Assembly: GCA_037176705.1 (NCBI GenBank)
Contig: CM073889.1
Coordinates: 54,987,596 to 55,051,595, forward strand
Length of the DNA: 64,000 bases
Direction of reading: 5' to 3'
Source of the DNA: Molossus alvarezi
Taxonomy: Eukaryota > Chordata > Mammalia > Chiroptera > Molossidae
The notes beneath the pieces were generated by a model, which did no database searches, had not been told where the DNA came from, and saw nothing but the letters and a program-made list of their open reading frames with translations. How positions within the stretch are numbered: the first letter of the stretch is position 1; each line of letters begins with the position of its first letter. Both the position numbers and the translations under genes were made by a program. Shown one piece after another: positions 21,605 to 33,700 of this stretch.

Positions 21605-23340
21605 TCCTGCCCACAAGTGTCGGAGGGATCTGGCCCCCTCATCCCTCCAGTATCAGAAGCACCACCACCCAACCACCTCCACAAGTGACATACTCAAGGA
21701 GTGGACCCAGTGGGTACCAGAGCTCTACTGAAGTCTTGCTCTGTGTGATGGGCCCCTACACTGATCCTCCAAGGTGGTAGGAGGTTGGTGGTCAGTGGGC
21801 AAAGCCTGTCCTTGCAGCTGATCAGCCTGAGTAAATCCTTTCCATTGATGTTCCAATAGCAATCAAGACTCAATTACAACAGAAGGGTATACAGCCCACA
21901 CAGGGGGTGCACCTTGAATGCCCACCTATCATGATTAGGGAGGCTGTGCCCCTGGACCCTACAGGACACCTAATATATTAGGCAACCCTACGAAGCCTAG
22001 AGGACATAGAAACAAACTTAATACATAGAAACAAACACTGGGAAGCAACCAAAATGAGGAGACAAAGAAACATGTCCCAAATGAAAGAATAGAACAGAAC
22101 TCCAGAAAAAAAGAACTGAACAAAATGGAGACAAGGAATCTACTAGATGGAGATTTCAAAACACTAGTTATAAGGATGCTCAAGGAACTTAGTGAGGACC
22201 TCAACAGCATAATAAAGAACCAGTCAGAAATAAAGGATGCACTAACTGAACTAAAGAATAATTTACAGAGAATCAATAGTAGAGTAGGTGAAGCCAAGAA
22301 GCAAACCATCAATTTGGAATATAAGGAAGCAAATAACAGCTGATCAGAACAGGAAAAAGAAAATAGAATGCAAATAAATGAGGATAGTATAACGAGCCTC
22401 TGTGACAATTTCAAGAGTACCAACATTTATATCATGGGGGTGCTAGAAGGAGAAGAGAAAGAGCAAGAAATTGAAAACCTATTTGAAAAAATGACAGAGA
22501 ATTTCCCTAACTTGGTGAAGGAAACAGACATATAAGTCCAGGAAGCACAGAGAGTCCCAAACAAATTGAACCCAAAGAGGCCCATACCAAGACACATATC
22601 ATAATTAAAATGCAAAGTGTTAAAGACAAAGAGAGAATCTTAAAAGCAGCAAGAGAAAAGCAGTTAGTTACCTGCAAGGGAGCTTCCATAAGGCTATCAG
22701 CTGATTTCTCAAAAGAAACTTTGCAGGGCAAAAGGGAGTGGCAAAAATATTCAAAGTGATGAAAAACGAGGACCTAAAATCAAGATTACTCTACCCAGCA
22801 AACCTATCATTTAGAATAGGGATAAAGAGCTTCCCAGACAAGAAAAAGCTAAAGTTGTTCATCACCACCAAACCAGTATTATATGAAATGTTAAAGGGTC
22901 TTCTTGAAAAAAACAAGAAGATAAAAATATGAACAATAAAATGGCAATAAATACATGTCTATCAACAATTGAATCTACAAACAAAATGAACAGGCAGAAC
23001 AGAAACAGACTCATAGATACAGAGAACATTTTTTGGTTGCCAGATGGGAGAGGGATGGGCGGTATGGGTGAAAAAGGTGAAGGAGTTAAGAAGTTCAAAT
23101 TGGTTGCTACAGAATAGTCATGGGCATGAAAAGTACAGCATAAGGAATATTGTCAATAATATTCTAATAACTAGATGTGGTGCTGAATGTGTGCAGGATT
23201 TATTGGAGTGATCACTTACTACGTTATGTAATGTCTGGTCACTGGGGTGTACACCTGAAACTAATATAATGCTATGTCAACTGTAATTGAAAATAAAAAA
23301 TGATTAAAAAAACCCAAAAAACAAAACAAAACAAAAACCC
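21605..23340 (+). mobile_element. HAL1 element (ORF1-only L1 derivative), 5' truncated, type A tail
   Basis: A plus-strand HAL1. 21605-22060 matches the inner 5'UTR of the other HAL1 copies (cagctgatcagcctgagtaaatcc, gtgcccctggaccctacaggacacc). ORF1 remnants follow at 22125-22930: KTLVIRMLKELSEDLN with coiled coil, then GVLEGEEKEQEIENLFE, then LSFRIGIKSFPDKKKLK. Directly after ORF1 comes a 3'UTR ending cctgaaactaatataatgctatg and an AATAAAAA tail. No ORF2 sequence intervenes. Frameshifts break ORF1. Confidence 0.85.
22120..22930 (+). pseudogene. HAL1 ORF1, broken
   Basis: Homologue of the L1 ORF1 RNA-binding protein. Three frame pieces can be aligned to the L1 ORF1 plan: coiled coil (22125-22343), RRM-like core (about 22420-22620) and C-terminal domain (22738-22932, ending LLEKNKKIKI). 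At least two frameshifts or stops separate them. Confidence 0.8.
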
Positions 23341-23769
23341 TGGGCATGTCTTTAAATTTATTAACATCTAATATTTTACTTTTATCTAGTTTTACAAAAA
23401 AATATTCTTGTTATCTCTTGTATAGGGTCTGTCAACAGTAAAACAGTTATAATAATTGTATCTGTCCAATGTCTCATAAAGTTTTCATAAGTCTAGTTTC
23501 AAATAAGTTGAAATACTGAAACATTAATTGTTAGGTGAATCTAAGTTTACCTACTTTTTTTTTTAAGTTTATCTAATTTTGGCTTAATACAGAAAAACTA
23601 AAGATGTTTGGGTGTCAATAAAAAATGTCTTATTAAACATGCTGACAAAACAATTGAACAATGTCTGTCGATTTTGTAACATTTTGAAAAGCAAATTTGT
23701 TTTAATGAATACTGGATTTCTAATTTAAAAATAAAAATGTCTTATGCTATATTTAAAAAATCATGTTTT
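23341..23769. other. AT-rich sequence, no gene
   Basis: Very AT-rich with no recognised repeat or frame. Confidence 0.4.
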
Positions 23770-23771
23770 GT

Positions 23772-23990
23772 CTCGCTGGTTTGGCTCAGCGGTTGAGCAT
23801 CGACCCATGTACTAAGAGGTCGCCAGTTCGATTCCCGGTCAGGGTACATGCCTGGATTGTGAGCTTGATCCCCAGTGGGGAGTGTGCAGGAGGCAGCTGA
23901 TAGGTGTTTCTCTCTCACATAAATGTTTCTGTCTCTCTCCTTTTCTCTCTCTCTCTCTAAAAAAGCAATAAAAACAAATAAAAAAAAAAA
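23772..23990 (+). mobile_element. VES SINE, short-body form
   Basis: Head cgctggtttggctcagcggttgagc with body of the short type and an A-rich tail. The head reads like the long form (ggtttggctc) while the body is the short form. Confidence 0.82.
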
Positions 23991-24664
23991 GAAAATACAT
24001 GTTTCTAAAAAAAGTATAAAATATATTTGCCAAAGTGGCTATGTTCCTAGATGTTATAAAAGGCATTCATAAATTTACCATCCTAAAGAATGCTGATTGC
24101 TTACTTTTGGTTATCACAAAAATTAAGATTTCAATGAGTTAAGAATTTTAATTAACATGAAAGAAACTGATATATGTTTTCAGTAAAAAAATGATATAAG
24201 ATATGCAGATATGTTTCCATTAAGGGAAATGAAAATAATTTTGTCCTGGTTATATCAGAATGGAAGAGAGAATTTTACTTCTTATAATTAAGCTAGCTAA
24301 ATTTAAATTATTATTATAAAGGTTGGGCTTATGCAAAGCTAAAACTTAATGTTATTTCTCTGCTAAAGAATACAATTTTCTGTACTATTAGTATGCTTTT
24401 ACTAAGAGATTACAAAGGAAAAACAAAGATACGTTTTATTACAATGATTTTTCTGCGCTCTTTACCATCAGGTCCTTAATTACTTAAGGAAACTGAGTCT
24501 TCTCAATATTAGAAGAACTAAATTTTGTTTACAACTATTTAACTTTCTGTATTTGTCTACAAAGTCTTTAATTGTTTGTCACCATGGATATGAACCACTT
24601 AAGTATTTTACCACAATGACCTATTATTTTATTTTAATTTCTTAAAGTTCTTCACCCAAGGTTA
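23991..24664. other. AT-rich sequence, no gene
   Basis: AT-rich unassigned sequence without open frames. Confidence 0.4.
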
Positions 24665-24893
24665 TTTGTCTACTTATCATCAGATAGAGTAGGAGGGAGG
24701 GGGGGAGAGAGAGAGACAGAGAGAAATATCAATGTGAGAGAGACACACTGATTGGTTGCCTCCCGCACTACACTGACTAGGGCCGGGGATTGAAGTTGCA
24801 ACCCAAGTATGTGCCTTGACTGGGAATCAAACCCACGAACCTTCAGTCTAGGGGCCAATGCACTAACTGCTGAGTCAAACTGGCAAGGGTGGA
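24665..24893 (-). mobile_element. VES SINE, long form, older
   Basis: Reverse copy, atcagatagagtaggagggag at left, head gagtcaaactggcaaggg at right. It lacks the usual outer tail box. Confidence 0.85.
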
Positions 24894-25285
24894 TTTTATT
24901 TGACCAAATGTTATCAAACTTTTCATGTGTTTGGCAAACTTCCCAAGATTAAAAAATATTTTTTTTTCTTGACTTGTGTGATTTTTAAAAGCTTTGAAGT
25001 GTTTCAGAAGGATTCCTGAAACACTTCAAACATTTGTTTCCTCTTTTTATAAAATAGGGAAATTAAATGAATTAGGATCATTTTGTATGTTAGGTTTACA
25101 CAGGAAATATTATCAAAAAATAATACTAAAAGTTTGATTACATTTATGTTATGTTATTAATATAAATGTTAAAATACAGTTTTTCTCTGTGAAAGTTGTA
25201 ACTCTTATCATATCTTGAAATGTAAATACTCAGGAAGTAATCAAAACATTGCCCACAGTGATGGAAGGAAGAAAAGTGGACTTTT
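24894..25285. other. No gene; small inverted repeat
   Basis: AT-rich. Near 24994-25031 the sequence aagtgtttcagaaggattcctgaaacacttcaaa forms a short perfect-looking hairpin (gaagtgtttcag / ctgaaacacttc). No gene. Confidence 0.5.
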
Positions 25286-25302
25286 AAAAATGCAAAACTG
25301 CT

Positions 25303-25868
25303 CCTTTTCCCCGAAAGCAGCCAGAGGTGACCTCTGAAAATGGTTCGCTATTTACTAAACTCAGAAAACCCCACAAAATCATCATGAAAGTCAAGAGGTT
25401 CAATCTTCATGTTCACTTTAAGAACACTCGGGAAACTGCTCAGGCCGTCAAAGGTATGCATATTTGAAAAGCCACCAAGTATCTGAAGAATGTCACTTTA
25501 CAGGTGTGCCCAGGCAAAACAGTGGGGCTGGACATAGGGTTGGTGGCCCAAATAGAGTGCTGAGTTTTTGCTGCACATGCTTAAAAATGCAGAGAGCAAT
25601 GCTGAACTTAAGGATTTTGATGTGGATTCTCTGGTCTTTGAGCAAATCCAGGTAAACAAAGCTACCAAGATGCACATAGAATGTACGAAGCTCATGAGCA
25701 GATTAACCCATACATGAGCTCTCCCTGCCACATTGAGATGATCCTCACCGAGAAAGAGAAGATTGTTCCTAAACCAGAAGAGGAGGTTGCACAGAAGAAA
25801 AGATATCCCAGAAGAAACTGAAGAAACAAAAACTTATGGCTCAAGAGTAAATTCAGCATAAAAAAAAA
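25303..25868 (+). pseudogene. RPL17: RPL17 processed pseudogene
   Basis: Second retrocopy of the ribosomal protein L17 mRNA. It has the 5'UTR (tttccccgaaagcagccagaggtgacctctgaaa), ATG at 25340, much of the coding sequence, the natural stop TAA at 25848-25850 and an A tail at 25860-25873. About 40 coding bases around the QKQCVPFRRYNGGVG segment are missing at 25500. Stops occur early (MVRYLLN then frameshift). The duplicated target is aaaaatgcaaaactgct at 25286-25302 and aaaaatgcaaactgct at 25869-25884, which proves L1-mediated insertion. Confidence 0.94.
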
Positions 25869-25886
25869 AAAAATGCAAACTGCTGT

Positions 25887-26109
25887 CCTGCTGGTATGGC
25901 TTAGTGGTTGAGTATTGACCCATACACCAAGAGATCACCAGTTTGATTCCCGGTCAGGACAGATGCCCAGGTTGTGGGCCGATCCCCAGTAGGGGGCATG
26001 CAAGAGGTGGCCAATCAATGTTCTCTCTCATCAATGTTTCTATCTCTCTCTCCTTCTCACTTCCTCTCTCTCTGAAATCAATAAAGGAAAAAAATAAAAT
26101 AAAAAATAA
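25887..26109 (+). mobile_element. VES SINE, short-body form
   Basis: Head cctgctggtatggcttagtgg, tail aaatcaataaagg plus A-rich run. Inserted in the 3' duplicated site of the RPL17 copy: a third site copy, aaatacaaactgctgt, follows at 26110-26125. Confidence 0.88.
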
Positions 26110-26463
26110 AAATACAAACTGCTGTGTAAGTTCCCTTACCATCAGGCTACAGCCATGGCCACAGCTAAAGTCTTGCTAGAAAAGATTGTTAACAACTTTT
26201 GTCCCTCCAGAACTACACAATGATTAAGAAACTCATTGTCCAATCATGTGCAAAATCTGGCCTATTTACCAACATTTTCATTGTGCACACCATCCCCAAT
26301 CTTCTTGTGGAAGCACAAGCAGCATAATTAAACTCAACTTGCCAAGATTTGCACCGCATTTGGACTCTCGTGGACTAAAGCTCTCCCTTTGTTTCTTAAT
26401 CTTTGCTCTACTTCACCTGGTAAACATCATTTTTCTCCTTTTGAAATAATAACAGGAAGACCT

Positions 26464-26643
26464 GACCTGGTTGATTTGGCTCAGCAGTTAGAGCTTTGTC
26501 CTGTGGACCAAAGAGTTTCGGATTCAATTCCAGTCAAGAGCATGTACCTCAGTTGCAGTTCATTCCCCAGCCCTGGTCAGGATCATGTGGAAGGCAACTA
26601 GTCAGTGTGTCTCTCTCACATCGATGTTTCTCTCTCTCTCTCT

Positions 26644-26707
<64 letters not shown>

Positions 26708-26846
26708 TGATAGGTAGATAGATATAGATATAGATATAGATATAGATAGGTATATAGATATATAGATATATATCTCTCTCCCATTCTTTCTGAAAATAGA
26801 TGAGAAAATATCCTCTGGTTAGGATTAAAACAAAACAAAACAGGAA
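26464..26846 (+). mobile_element. VES SINE, long form, with microsatellite growth
   Basis: Splits the ERV integrase region. Exact flanking duplication aacaggaagacct (about 26452-26464 and 26840-26852). The CT-rich body has expanded into (CT)n then (TA)n then (GATA)n-like arrays at 26631-26780, lengthening the SINE by about 130 bp. Confidence 0.9.
26631..26780. repeat. Compound microsatellite (CT)n(TA)n(GATA)n
   Basis: Long runs of CT, then alternating TA at about 26682-26707, then gata/agat units to 26780, all within a SINE body. Confidence 0.9.
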
Positions 26847-26936
26847 GACCTATACATTTGACTGAAAGACTTTATCCACCAATCGTCATTTAAAAAAAAG
26901 GACCTTTTACATTATTGTCAAGAATTAATACGTGCA

Positions 26937-27040
26937 GCCCTGGCCAGTTTGGCTCAGCAGTTGGAGCATTAGCCTGTGGACCAGAGAGTCCTGGGTTCAG
27001 TTCCTGTTAGGCCTTAGCAGCTAGGGGCACGTACCAAAAA
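26937..27040 (+). mobile_element. Head-only VES SINE with small internal insertion
   Basis: Same form as at 7320: head then aggggcacgtacc and A tail. This copy has an extra segment of about 15 bp (ggccttagcagct) before the final box. Flanks share aagaatta. Confidence 0.75.
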
Positions 27041-27659
27041 AATAAATAAAGAATTAAGAATTAAAATGTTGCAGAATAATTCTAACCTCATTAAAAATTC
27101 TTTTCATAGTACACTGCTGGGAGATGAAGACCAGTTTCCCCATTTATAACCAGGAGATTTTGCCTATTGGAAGATATCAACTCAAAGACTTCCTCCAACC
27201 TCATGGGAAAGGACTTTATTAGGTACTTTTAACCATCATTGTGTTACTAAATTACAAGGTATTGACTCTTAGATTCACCTTTCTCATTTAAAAAAGGCTC
27301 AGATCCAGGAAAACATTGAACCTCAGAACCCCTCTCTAAAAACATACTACACCTGACAAACTTTTCTCCAGGACAAGAAGCAAACAATCCTGAGAATAAA
27401 GATACTGACACCTAATGCCTAATCCTATATCAGAAACACCCAACTTTAACAATTCTTTTATCCTATTTCTTCCTATTTTTACCCTTTTATATCTAGATGA
27501 CTATCCCCAAACCCTCACCCAAGATCTGCTGGAAGTAGCCTGAAATCTCTGTTCTCCCCCGCCCCCTGGTACAAATTCCTAAATTCTTAATATTCCCAAT
27601 TAACTCTATACCTCCTTCATCCCTTACATTAATTGTTAAAAGTTTACTCTGAATTTTCC

Positions 27660-27750
27660 ACTATTTTTATTGATTTGAGATAGATAGATAGATAGATAGA
27701 TGATAGATAGATAGAAAGAAAAGAGAAACATCAATTTGTTGTTCCACTTT
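27660..27750 (-). mobile_element. Fragment of variant VES-related SINE with (GATA)n
   Basis: Reverse-strand piece with gaaacatcaatttgttgttccact, the complement of the variant body, and a (GATA)n run at about 27679-27714. Confidence 0.6.
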
Positions 27751-27751
27751 T

Positions 27752-27946
27752 TAAAAAAAGAATTTTAAATGATTTTTTAAAGAGAGAGAAATATTGATAT
27801 GAGAGACACACATCGATTGATTACCTCCCACACAACCCCCACTGGGGCTGGGGATCAAACCTGCATGTGCCCTTGACCAGGAATGAAACCCACCACCTTC
27901 AGTCCACAGGCTGACGCTCCAACTGCTGAGCCAAATCTGCCAGGGT
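27752..27946 (-). mobile_element. VES SINE, long form, tail-truncated
   Basis: Reverse copy, head gagccaaatctgccaggg at right. It lacks the outer tail box. Confidence 0.82.
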
Positions 27947-27954
27947 TTTATTAA

Positions 27955-28888
27955 TTTATTTATTTTCACTTATCTTTATGGTTGAATGTATTACAGATGT
28001 CACTCACTTTTGCTCCCATTGACCCCCTCCTCCCTGTGCCCACCGCTATCTTGCCTTCCCCACACTATAATCTGTGTCCATTCATTATGCATATATACAT
28101 ATAAGTACTTTGGTTTATCTCTTCCCTCCAACCCTTCCCCCACCTTCCCTTTGATGTTCCTCAGTCTAACAATCAATCTGTACTTCTTAATTCCTTCCCC
28201 TTATTCATCCATCTGCCCAAACCCCCTCCCATCTGGCACCCACCAAAAAGTTATTTGTATCTACGAGTCTGTTTCTGTTCTGCTTGTCCATTTGGTTTGT
28301 AGATTCAATTGTTGATAGATATGTATTTATTGCCATTTTATTGTTCATATTTTTGATCTTCTTAAAAAAAGACCCTTTAACATTTCATATAATACTAGTT
28401 TGGGTGTGATGAACTCCTTTAGCTTTTTCTTGTCTGAGAAACTCTTTATATGTCCATCAATTCAAAATGATAGCTTTGCAGGATAATATAATCTTGGTTG
28501 TAGGTTCTTGCTTTTCATCACTTTGAATATTTCTTGCCACTCCCTTGTGGCCTGCAAAGTTTCTTTTGAGAAACTGGCTGACAGTCTTTGGGATCTCCTT
28601 TGCAGGTAACTAATTGCTTTTTCTTGCTGCTTTTAAGATTATTTCTTTGTCTTTAACTTTTTGCATTTTGATTATGATGTGTCTTGGTGAGGAAGTCTTC
28701 GGGTTCATCTTGTTTGGGATTCTCTGTGCTTCCTGGATTTGTATATCTGTTCTCTTCACCAAGTTAGGGAAGTTTTCTGTCATTTCTTCAAATGGGTTTT
28801 CAATTTCTTGCTCTTTTTCTTCTCCTTCTGGCACCCACATGATGTGAACGTTGGTACTCTTGAAGTTGTCCCAGAGGCTCCTTACACT

Positions 28889-28890
<2 letters not shown>
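27955..28890 (-). mobile_element. HAL1 element, 3' half (type B tail); other half at 37.28-39.34 kb
   Basis: Left half of a minus-strand HAL1. The tail and 3'UTR lie at 27955-28230, with ctgatgttacag-type end, a G/A-rich tract and acttatatgtat. ORF1 remnants in reverse occupy 28320-28890 (GVPEGEEKEQEIENPFEEM, then NFPNLVKRTDIQIQEAQRI). The element is interrupted at cactat (28885-28890) by SINEs and the L1, and resumes at 37279. Confidence 0.85.
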
Positions 28891-28924
<34 letters not shown>

Positions 28925-28940
28925 TTATTTATTTATTTTT
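28886..28940. repeat. (ATTT)n run
   Basis: About twelve attt units form the expanded tail of the adjacent reverse SINE. Confidence 0.85.
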
Positions 28941-29200
28941 ATCCTTACTTGAGGACATTTTTGCATTTATTTTCAGATAGAGCAGGATGGATGAGGGTGG
29001 AAAAGAGAGAGCGAGAGAGAGGGAGCAAGAGAGAGAGAGATCAACATGAGAGAGACACATCCTGTGGCTACCACCCACACAACCCCAACTAGGGCCGAGG
29101 ATAAGCTGCAAACGAGGTACATGCCCTTAGCAGGAACCAAACCAGGGCCTTCCTGGTCCACTGGCCGATGCTCTAACTGCTGAGCCAAACCTGCAAGGGA
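28941..29200 (-). mobile_element. VES SINE, long form
   Basis: Reverse copy, ttatccttacttgaggac at left, head gagccaaacctgcaaggg at right. Inserted in the HAL1. Confidence 0.9.
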
Positions 29201-29209
29201 TATCCTTAT

Positions 29210-29430
29210 TTATTAAAAACTTTTTTTCTTTATTGATTTTTTTAGAGAAAGAGGAAAGAATAGGGAGAGAGAGATAAAAATATTGATGAGACAGAACATC
29301 AATTGGCTGCCTCCTGCATGCCCCCACTGGCGATCTGGCCCACACCTGGGCATGTGCCCTGACCGGGACTTGAACCAGTGACCTCATGGTGCTTGGGTCG
29401 ATTCTCAACCACTGAGCCACACCAGCCAGG
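29210..29430 (-). mobile_element. VES SINE, short-body form
   Basis: Reverse copy next to the previous one, head gagccacaccagccaggc at right. The HAL1 sequence cactat recurs at 29431-29436, the same bases as at 28885-28890, so the SINE pair sits at one original HAL1 position. Confidence 0.88.
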
Positions 29431-29744
29431 CACTATCCTCATTTTTTATTTATTTAATTATTTAATTATTTGTTTATTTATTTATTTTTATTTTTCTCTT
29501 TTTTTTAAAGATGAATTCATTTATTTTTGTTACAGATGTTTCTCCTTTTACCCCCACTGATTCCCCCCTCCCCATCCCTCCCCGTCCTGTCCCCACCTTT
29601 GTTGTCCATGTCCATTGTTCATACATATATGCATATAAGTTTTGTGGTATATCTCTCCCCTCCACCCCCTCTTCAGTGGATTGTCAGTCTGTACCCTACT
29701 TCCACCACTCTGGGACTACCCTGTTCCTCAGACTGTTATGTTCA

Positions 29745-30764
29745 TTATATTCCACAAATAAGTGAGATTATATGATACTTGTCTTTCTCTGTTTGGCTTG
29801 TTTCACTTAGGATAATGCTTTCCAGGTGCCTCCATGTCGTCTCAAAGGGTAAGAGATCTTTCTTTCTTACAGCTGCATAGTACTCCATTGTGTATATGTA
29901 CTACAGCTTTTTTATGCATTAGTCTATTGATGAACATTTTGGCTGTTTCCAGATCTTAGCTATTGTAAATAGTGCTGCTACAAACACGGGGGTATATATA
30001 TTTTTTCTGATTGGTGTTTCAGGCTTCTTAGGGTATATTCCTAGAAGTGGGATCACTGGGTCAAAGGCCGTTCAATTTTTAATTTTTTGAGGTAACACTT
30101 GTTTTCCATAGTGGCTGCACCAGTCTGAATTCACACCAGCAGTGTACTAGAGTCCCCTTTTCTCCACAACCTCGCCAACACTTGTTGTTTGATGATTTGT
30201 TGATGGCAGCCATTCTGACAGGTGTGAGGAGATACCTCATTGTTGTTTTAATTTGCATCTCTCTGATGATTAGTGATGCTGAGCATTTCTTCATATGTCT
30301 CTTAGTCATTTGTATGTCCTGTTTGGAGAGGTGTCTATTTAGTTTCTCTGCTCATTTTTTAATTGGGTTCTTTGTCTTCCTTTTGTTGAGTTGCACGAGT
30401 ACTCTATATATATTGGAAATTAACCCCTTATCTGATATCATTGGCAATTATGCTCTCCCATACAGTGGGTTGCCTTTTCATTTTGATGATTGTATCTTTT
30501 TCTGTGGAGAAGCTTTTGAGTTTGATGTAGTCCCATGTGTTCATTTTCTTTTTTATTTCTGTTGCCTTAGGTGATGAATCAGTGAAAATTGTGCTGCGTA
30601 TAATGTCTGAAATTTTGTTGCCTACATTTCCTTCTAGGATTTTTATGGTTTCATGAGTCACATTTAAGTCTTTTATCCATTTTGAGTTTATTCTTGTGCA
30701 GGGTGTATGTTGATGGTCTAGTTTCTTTTTTCTGCATGTAGCTGTTCAATTTTCCCAACACTAT

Positions 30765-30799
<35 letters not shown>

Positions 30800-33700
30800 T
30801 TTTTTATCCTCACCCGAGGACATTTTTTCCATTTTTTGTTCAGGTAGAGTGGGAGGGAGAGAGAGGAACAGAGAGAGAGAGAGAAACATCGATGTGAAAG
30901 GAACACATCGAGTGGCTGCCACCCACACAACCAACCAGGGCCGGGGACAAACTGCAACTGAGGTACGCGCCCTTAGCGGGAACCGAACCCGGGTCTCTCT
31001 GGACCGCAGGCCAACGCTCTAACCGCTGAGCCAAACTGGCCAGGGCCCAACACCATTTATTAAAGAGGCTGTCTTTACTCCACTGTGTACTTTGGCCAAC
31101 TTTGTCAAATATTAATTGAGCATATTGCCTTGGATCCATTTCCGGGTTCCCTGTTCTGTTCCACTGGTCTATATGCCTGTTCTTATGCCAGTACCAGGCT
31201 GTTTTGATTACAGTGGCTTTGTAGTATAACCTGAAATCTGATAATGTGATCCCTCCAACTTTGTTCTTCTTTTTCAAGATTGCTGTGGCTATTCAAGGTC
31301 TTTTTTGGTTCTATATCAACTTTTGCAGTATTTTTTCTAGTTCTGTGAAGTATGTCATTGGTATTTTGATGGGGATTGCATTGAATCTATAGATTGCTTT
31401 GGGTAGTATGGACATTTTAATGATGTTAATTCTTCCTATCCATGAACAAGGTATGTGCTTCCACTTTCTTATATCCTCTTCTATTTCTTTTTTTAATGAC
31501 CTGTAGTTTTCCGCGAATAGGTCCATTATTTTTTTGATTCAGTTTATTCCTAGGTATCTTAATTTTTTTTTTTTTTTTTGCTACAATGGTAAATGGGATT
31601 GTTTTTTTAGTTTCTCTTTCTGTGAGTACATCATTGGTATATAAGAATGGCATCAATTTCTTGACATTAATTTTGTATCCTGCTACTTTGCCAAATTCAT
31701 TTATTAAGTCTAGTAAATTTTTGATGGAGTCTTTGGGGTTTTCTATGTATAGTATCATGTCATCTGCAAATAATGACAGTTTCACTTCCTCCTTTCCAAT
31801 TTGGATCCCTTTTATTTTTTTCTTCCTGTCTGATTGCTCTGGCTAAGACTTCCAGTACTATGTTAAATAAGAGTGGTGAAAGTGGGCATCCTTGCCTTGT
31901 TCCTGTTCTTAAGGGAAATGCTTTTAGTTTTTGCCCATTGAGTATGGTGTTGGCTGTAGGTGTTTCATATATGGCCTTTATTATGTCAAGATATGATCCC
32001 TCTATTCCCAGATTGCTGAGTATTTTTATCAGAAATGGGTGCTGGATTTTGTCAAATGCTTTTTCAGCGTCTATTGATATTATCATATGATTTTTATCCT
32101 TCATTTTGTTTAAGTGGTGTATCTCATTTATTGATTTGCAAATATTGTACCAGCATTGCATCCCTGGGATGAATTCCACTTGGTCATAGTGAATAATTTT
32201 TTTGATATTTCGCTGGATTCTATTTGCTAATATTTTGTTCAGGATTTTGGCATCTATGTTCATCCGGGATATTGGCCTGTAGTTTTCTTTCTTTGTAGTG
32301 TCTTTTTCTGGTTTTGGAATTAGAATTATGCTGGCCTCATAAAATGACTTTGGAAGTTTTCCTTCTTTGAGTTTTTTGAAATAGTTTGAGGAGAATGGGT
32401 ATTAGTTTATCTTTGAATGTTTGGTAAAATTCCCCCATGAAGCCGTCCAGGCTTGAGCTTTTGTTTGCTGGGAGTGTCTTGATTACATCTTCAATTTCTT
32501 CTGTTGTTATTGGTCTGTTCAAGTTTTCTATCTTTTTCTGGTTCAGTTTTGGGAGACTATGTGTTTGTAGAAATTGGTCCATTTCACTTAGATTGCTGAA
32601 TTTGTTGTCATATAATTGTTCATAATATCTGTTAACAATCTGTTGTATTTCTGTGGGGTCAGTTATTATTTCTCCTCTTTCATTTCTGATTTTGTGTGTT
32701 TGGGTTCTCTCTCTTTGTTTCTTGGTGAGTCTAGCTAAGGGTCCATCAATGTTGTTTATCTTTTCGAGAAACTAGCTCTTTGTTTCATTGATCCTTTGAA
32801 TTGTTTTTTTGGTTTCCATGTCATTTATTTCTGCTCTGATCTTTACTATTTTCTTTCTTCTACTTCCTTGGGATTTCTTTTTGTTTGCTTTCTATTTCTT
32901 TAAGTTGTGAGGTTAGATATTCTGTTAGAAATTTTTCTCGCTTCTTGAGGTAGGCCTGTAGTGCTAAGACTTCCCTCTCAGAACTGCTTTCACTGCATCC
33001 CACAGATTTTGTGTTGTTGTATTTTCATTTTCATTGGTTGTCAGGATGTTTTCAATTTCTTCCTTTATCTCCGTGGTAAGCCATTCATTGGTCAATAACA
33101 TGCTATTTAGCTACCATGTTTTCAAACGTCTTTGCATGTTCTTGTTGCAGCTGATTTCTAGTTGCATGCCATTGTGATCTGAGAAGATGCTTGATATGAT
33201 TTCAATCTTCTTGAACTTGTAGAGACTTAGTTTGTGTTCTAACATGTGGTCTGTCTTTGAGAATGTCTCATGTGCACTGGAGAAGAATGTGAATTCTGCA
33301 GTTTTGGCGTGTAATTCTCTGTAGATATCTATTACATCCATTTGATCTAGTGCTTCATTTGAAGTCTGTGTTTCCTTGTTAATTTTTTGTGTAGAAGCTT
33401 TATCCAGTGATGTCAGCGGGGTTTTGAAGTCCCCTACTATGATTGTATTGCTGTCAATTTATCCTTTGAAGTTCTCCAAAATATTTTTAATATATGTTGA
33501 TGCTCCTCTATTCTGTGTATATATGTTTACCAAGGTTATTTTTTCCTGTTGGATAGATCCTTTCAAAATTATGTAGTGGCCTTGTTTGTCTCCAGTTATG
33601 GCCTTCATTTTGAAATCTACTTTATCAGACATGGGTATTGCTACCCAGATTTTTTTTGCTTTTTGTTTGCTTGAAATATTTTTTTCCATCCCTTCACTTT

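Larger units (their letters stand above)
26126..27650 (+). mobile_element. Decayed gammaretrovirus-like ERV, integrase end of pol
   Basis: Translation in shifting frames gives an integrase-like stretch (HCAHHPQSSCGS at about 26280-26315, then ALLHLVN...EIITGRP to 26463) and, after two SINE insertions, a pol C-terminal stretch (QEILPIGRYQLKDF, PHGKGLY near 27150-27220). The order and spacing match the integrase core, its C-terminal region and the approach to env in gammaretroviruses (class I ERVs). Stops and frameshifts are frequent and no LTR is seen in the window next to it. An old, dead provirus fragment. I judge the class from motifs only. Confidence 0.72.

Noticed and set aside
21959..22426. 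155-codon open frame on the minus strand
   Set aside because: Antisense of HAL1 ORF1, same artefact as at 18.5 kb.
22400..22620. A CRISPR or prokaryotic system
   Set aside because: No direct repeat/spacer pattern occurs anywhere; all regular repeats are SINE microsatellites, L1 monomers or target duplications, and the DNA is clearly mammalian.
24994..25031. Small hairpin as a microRNA
   Set aside because: The stem is only about 12 bp, too short for a microRNA precursor.
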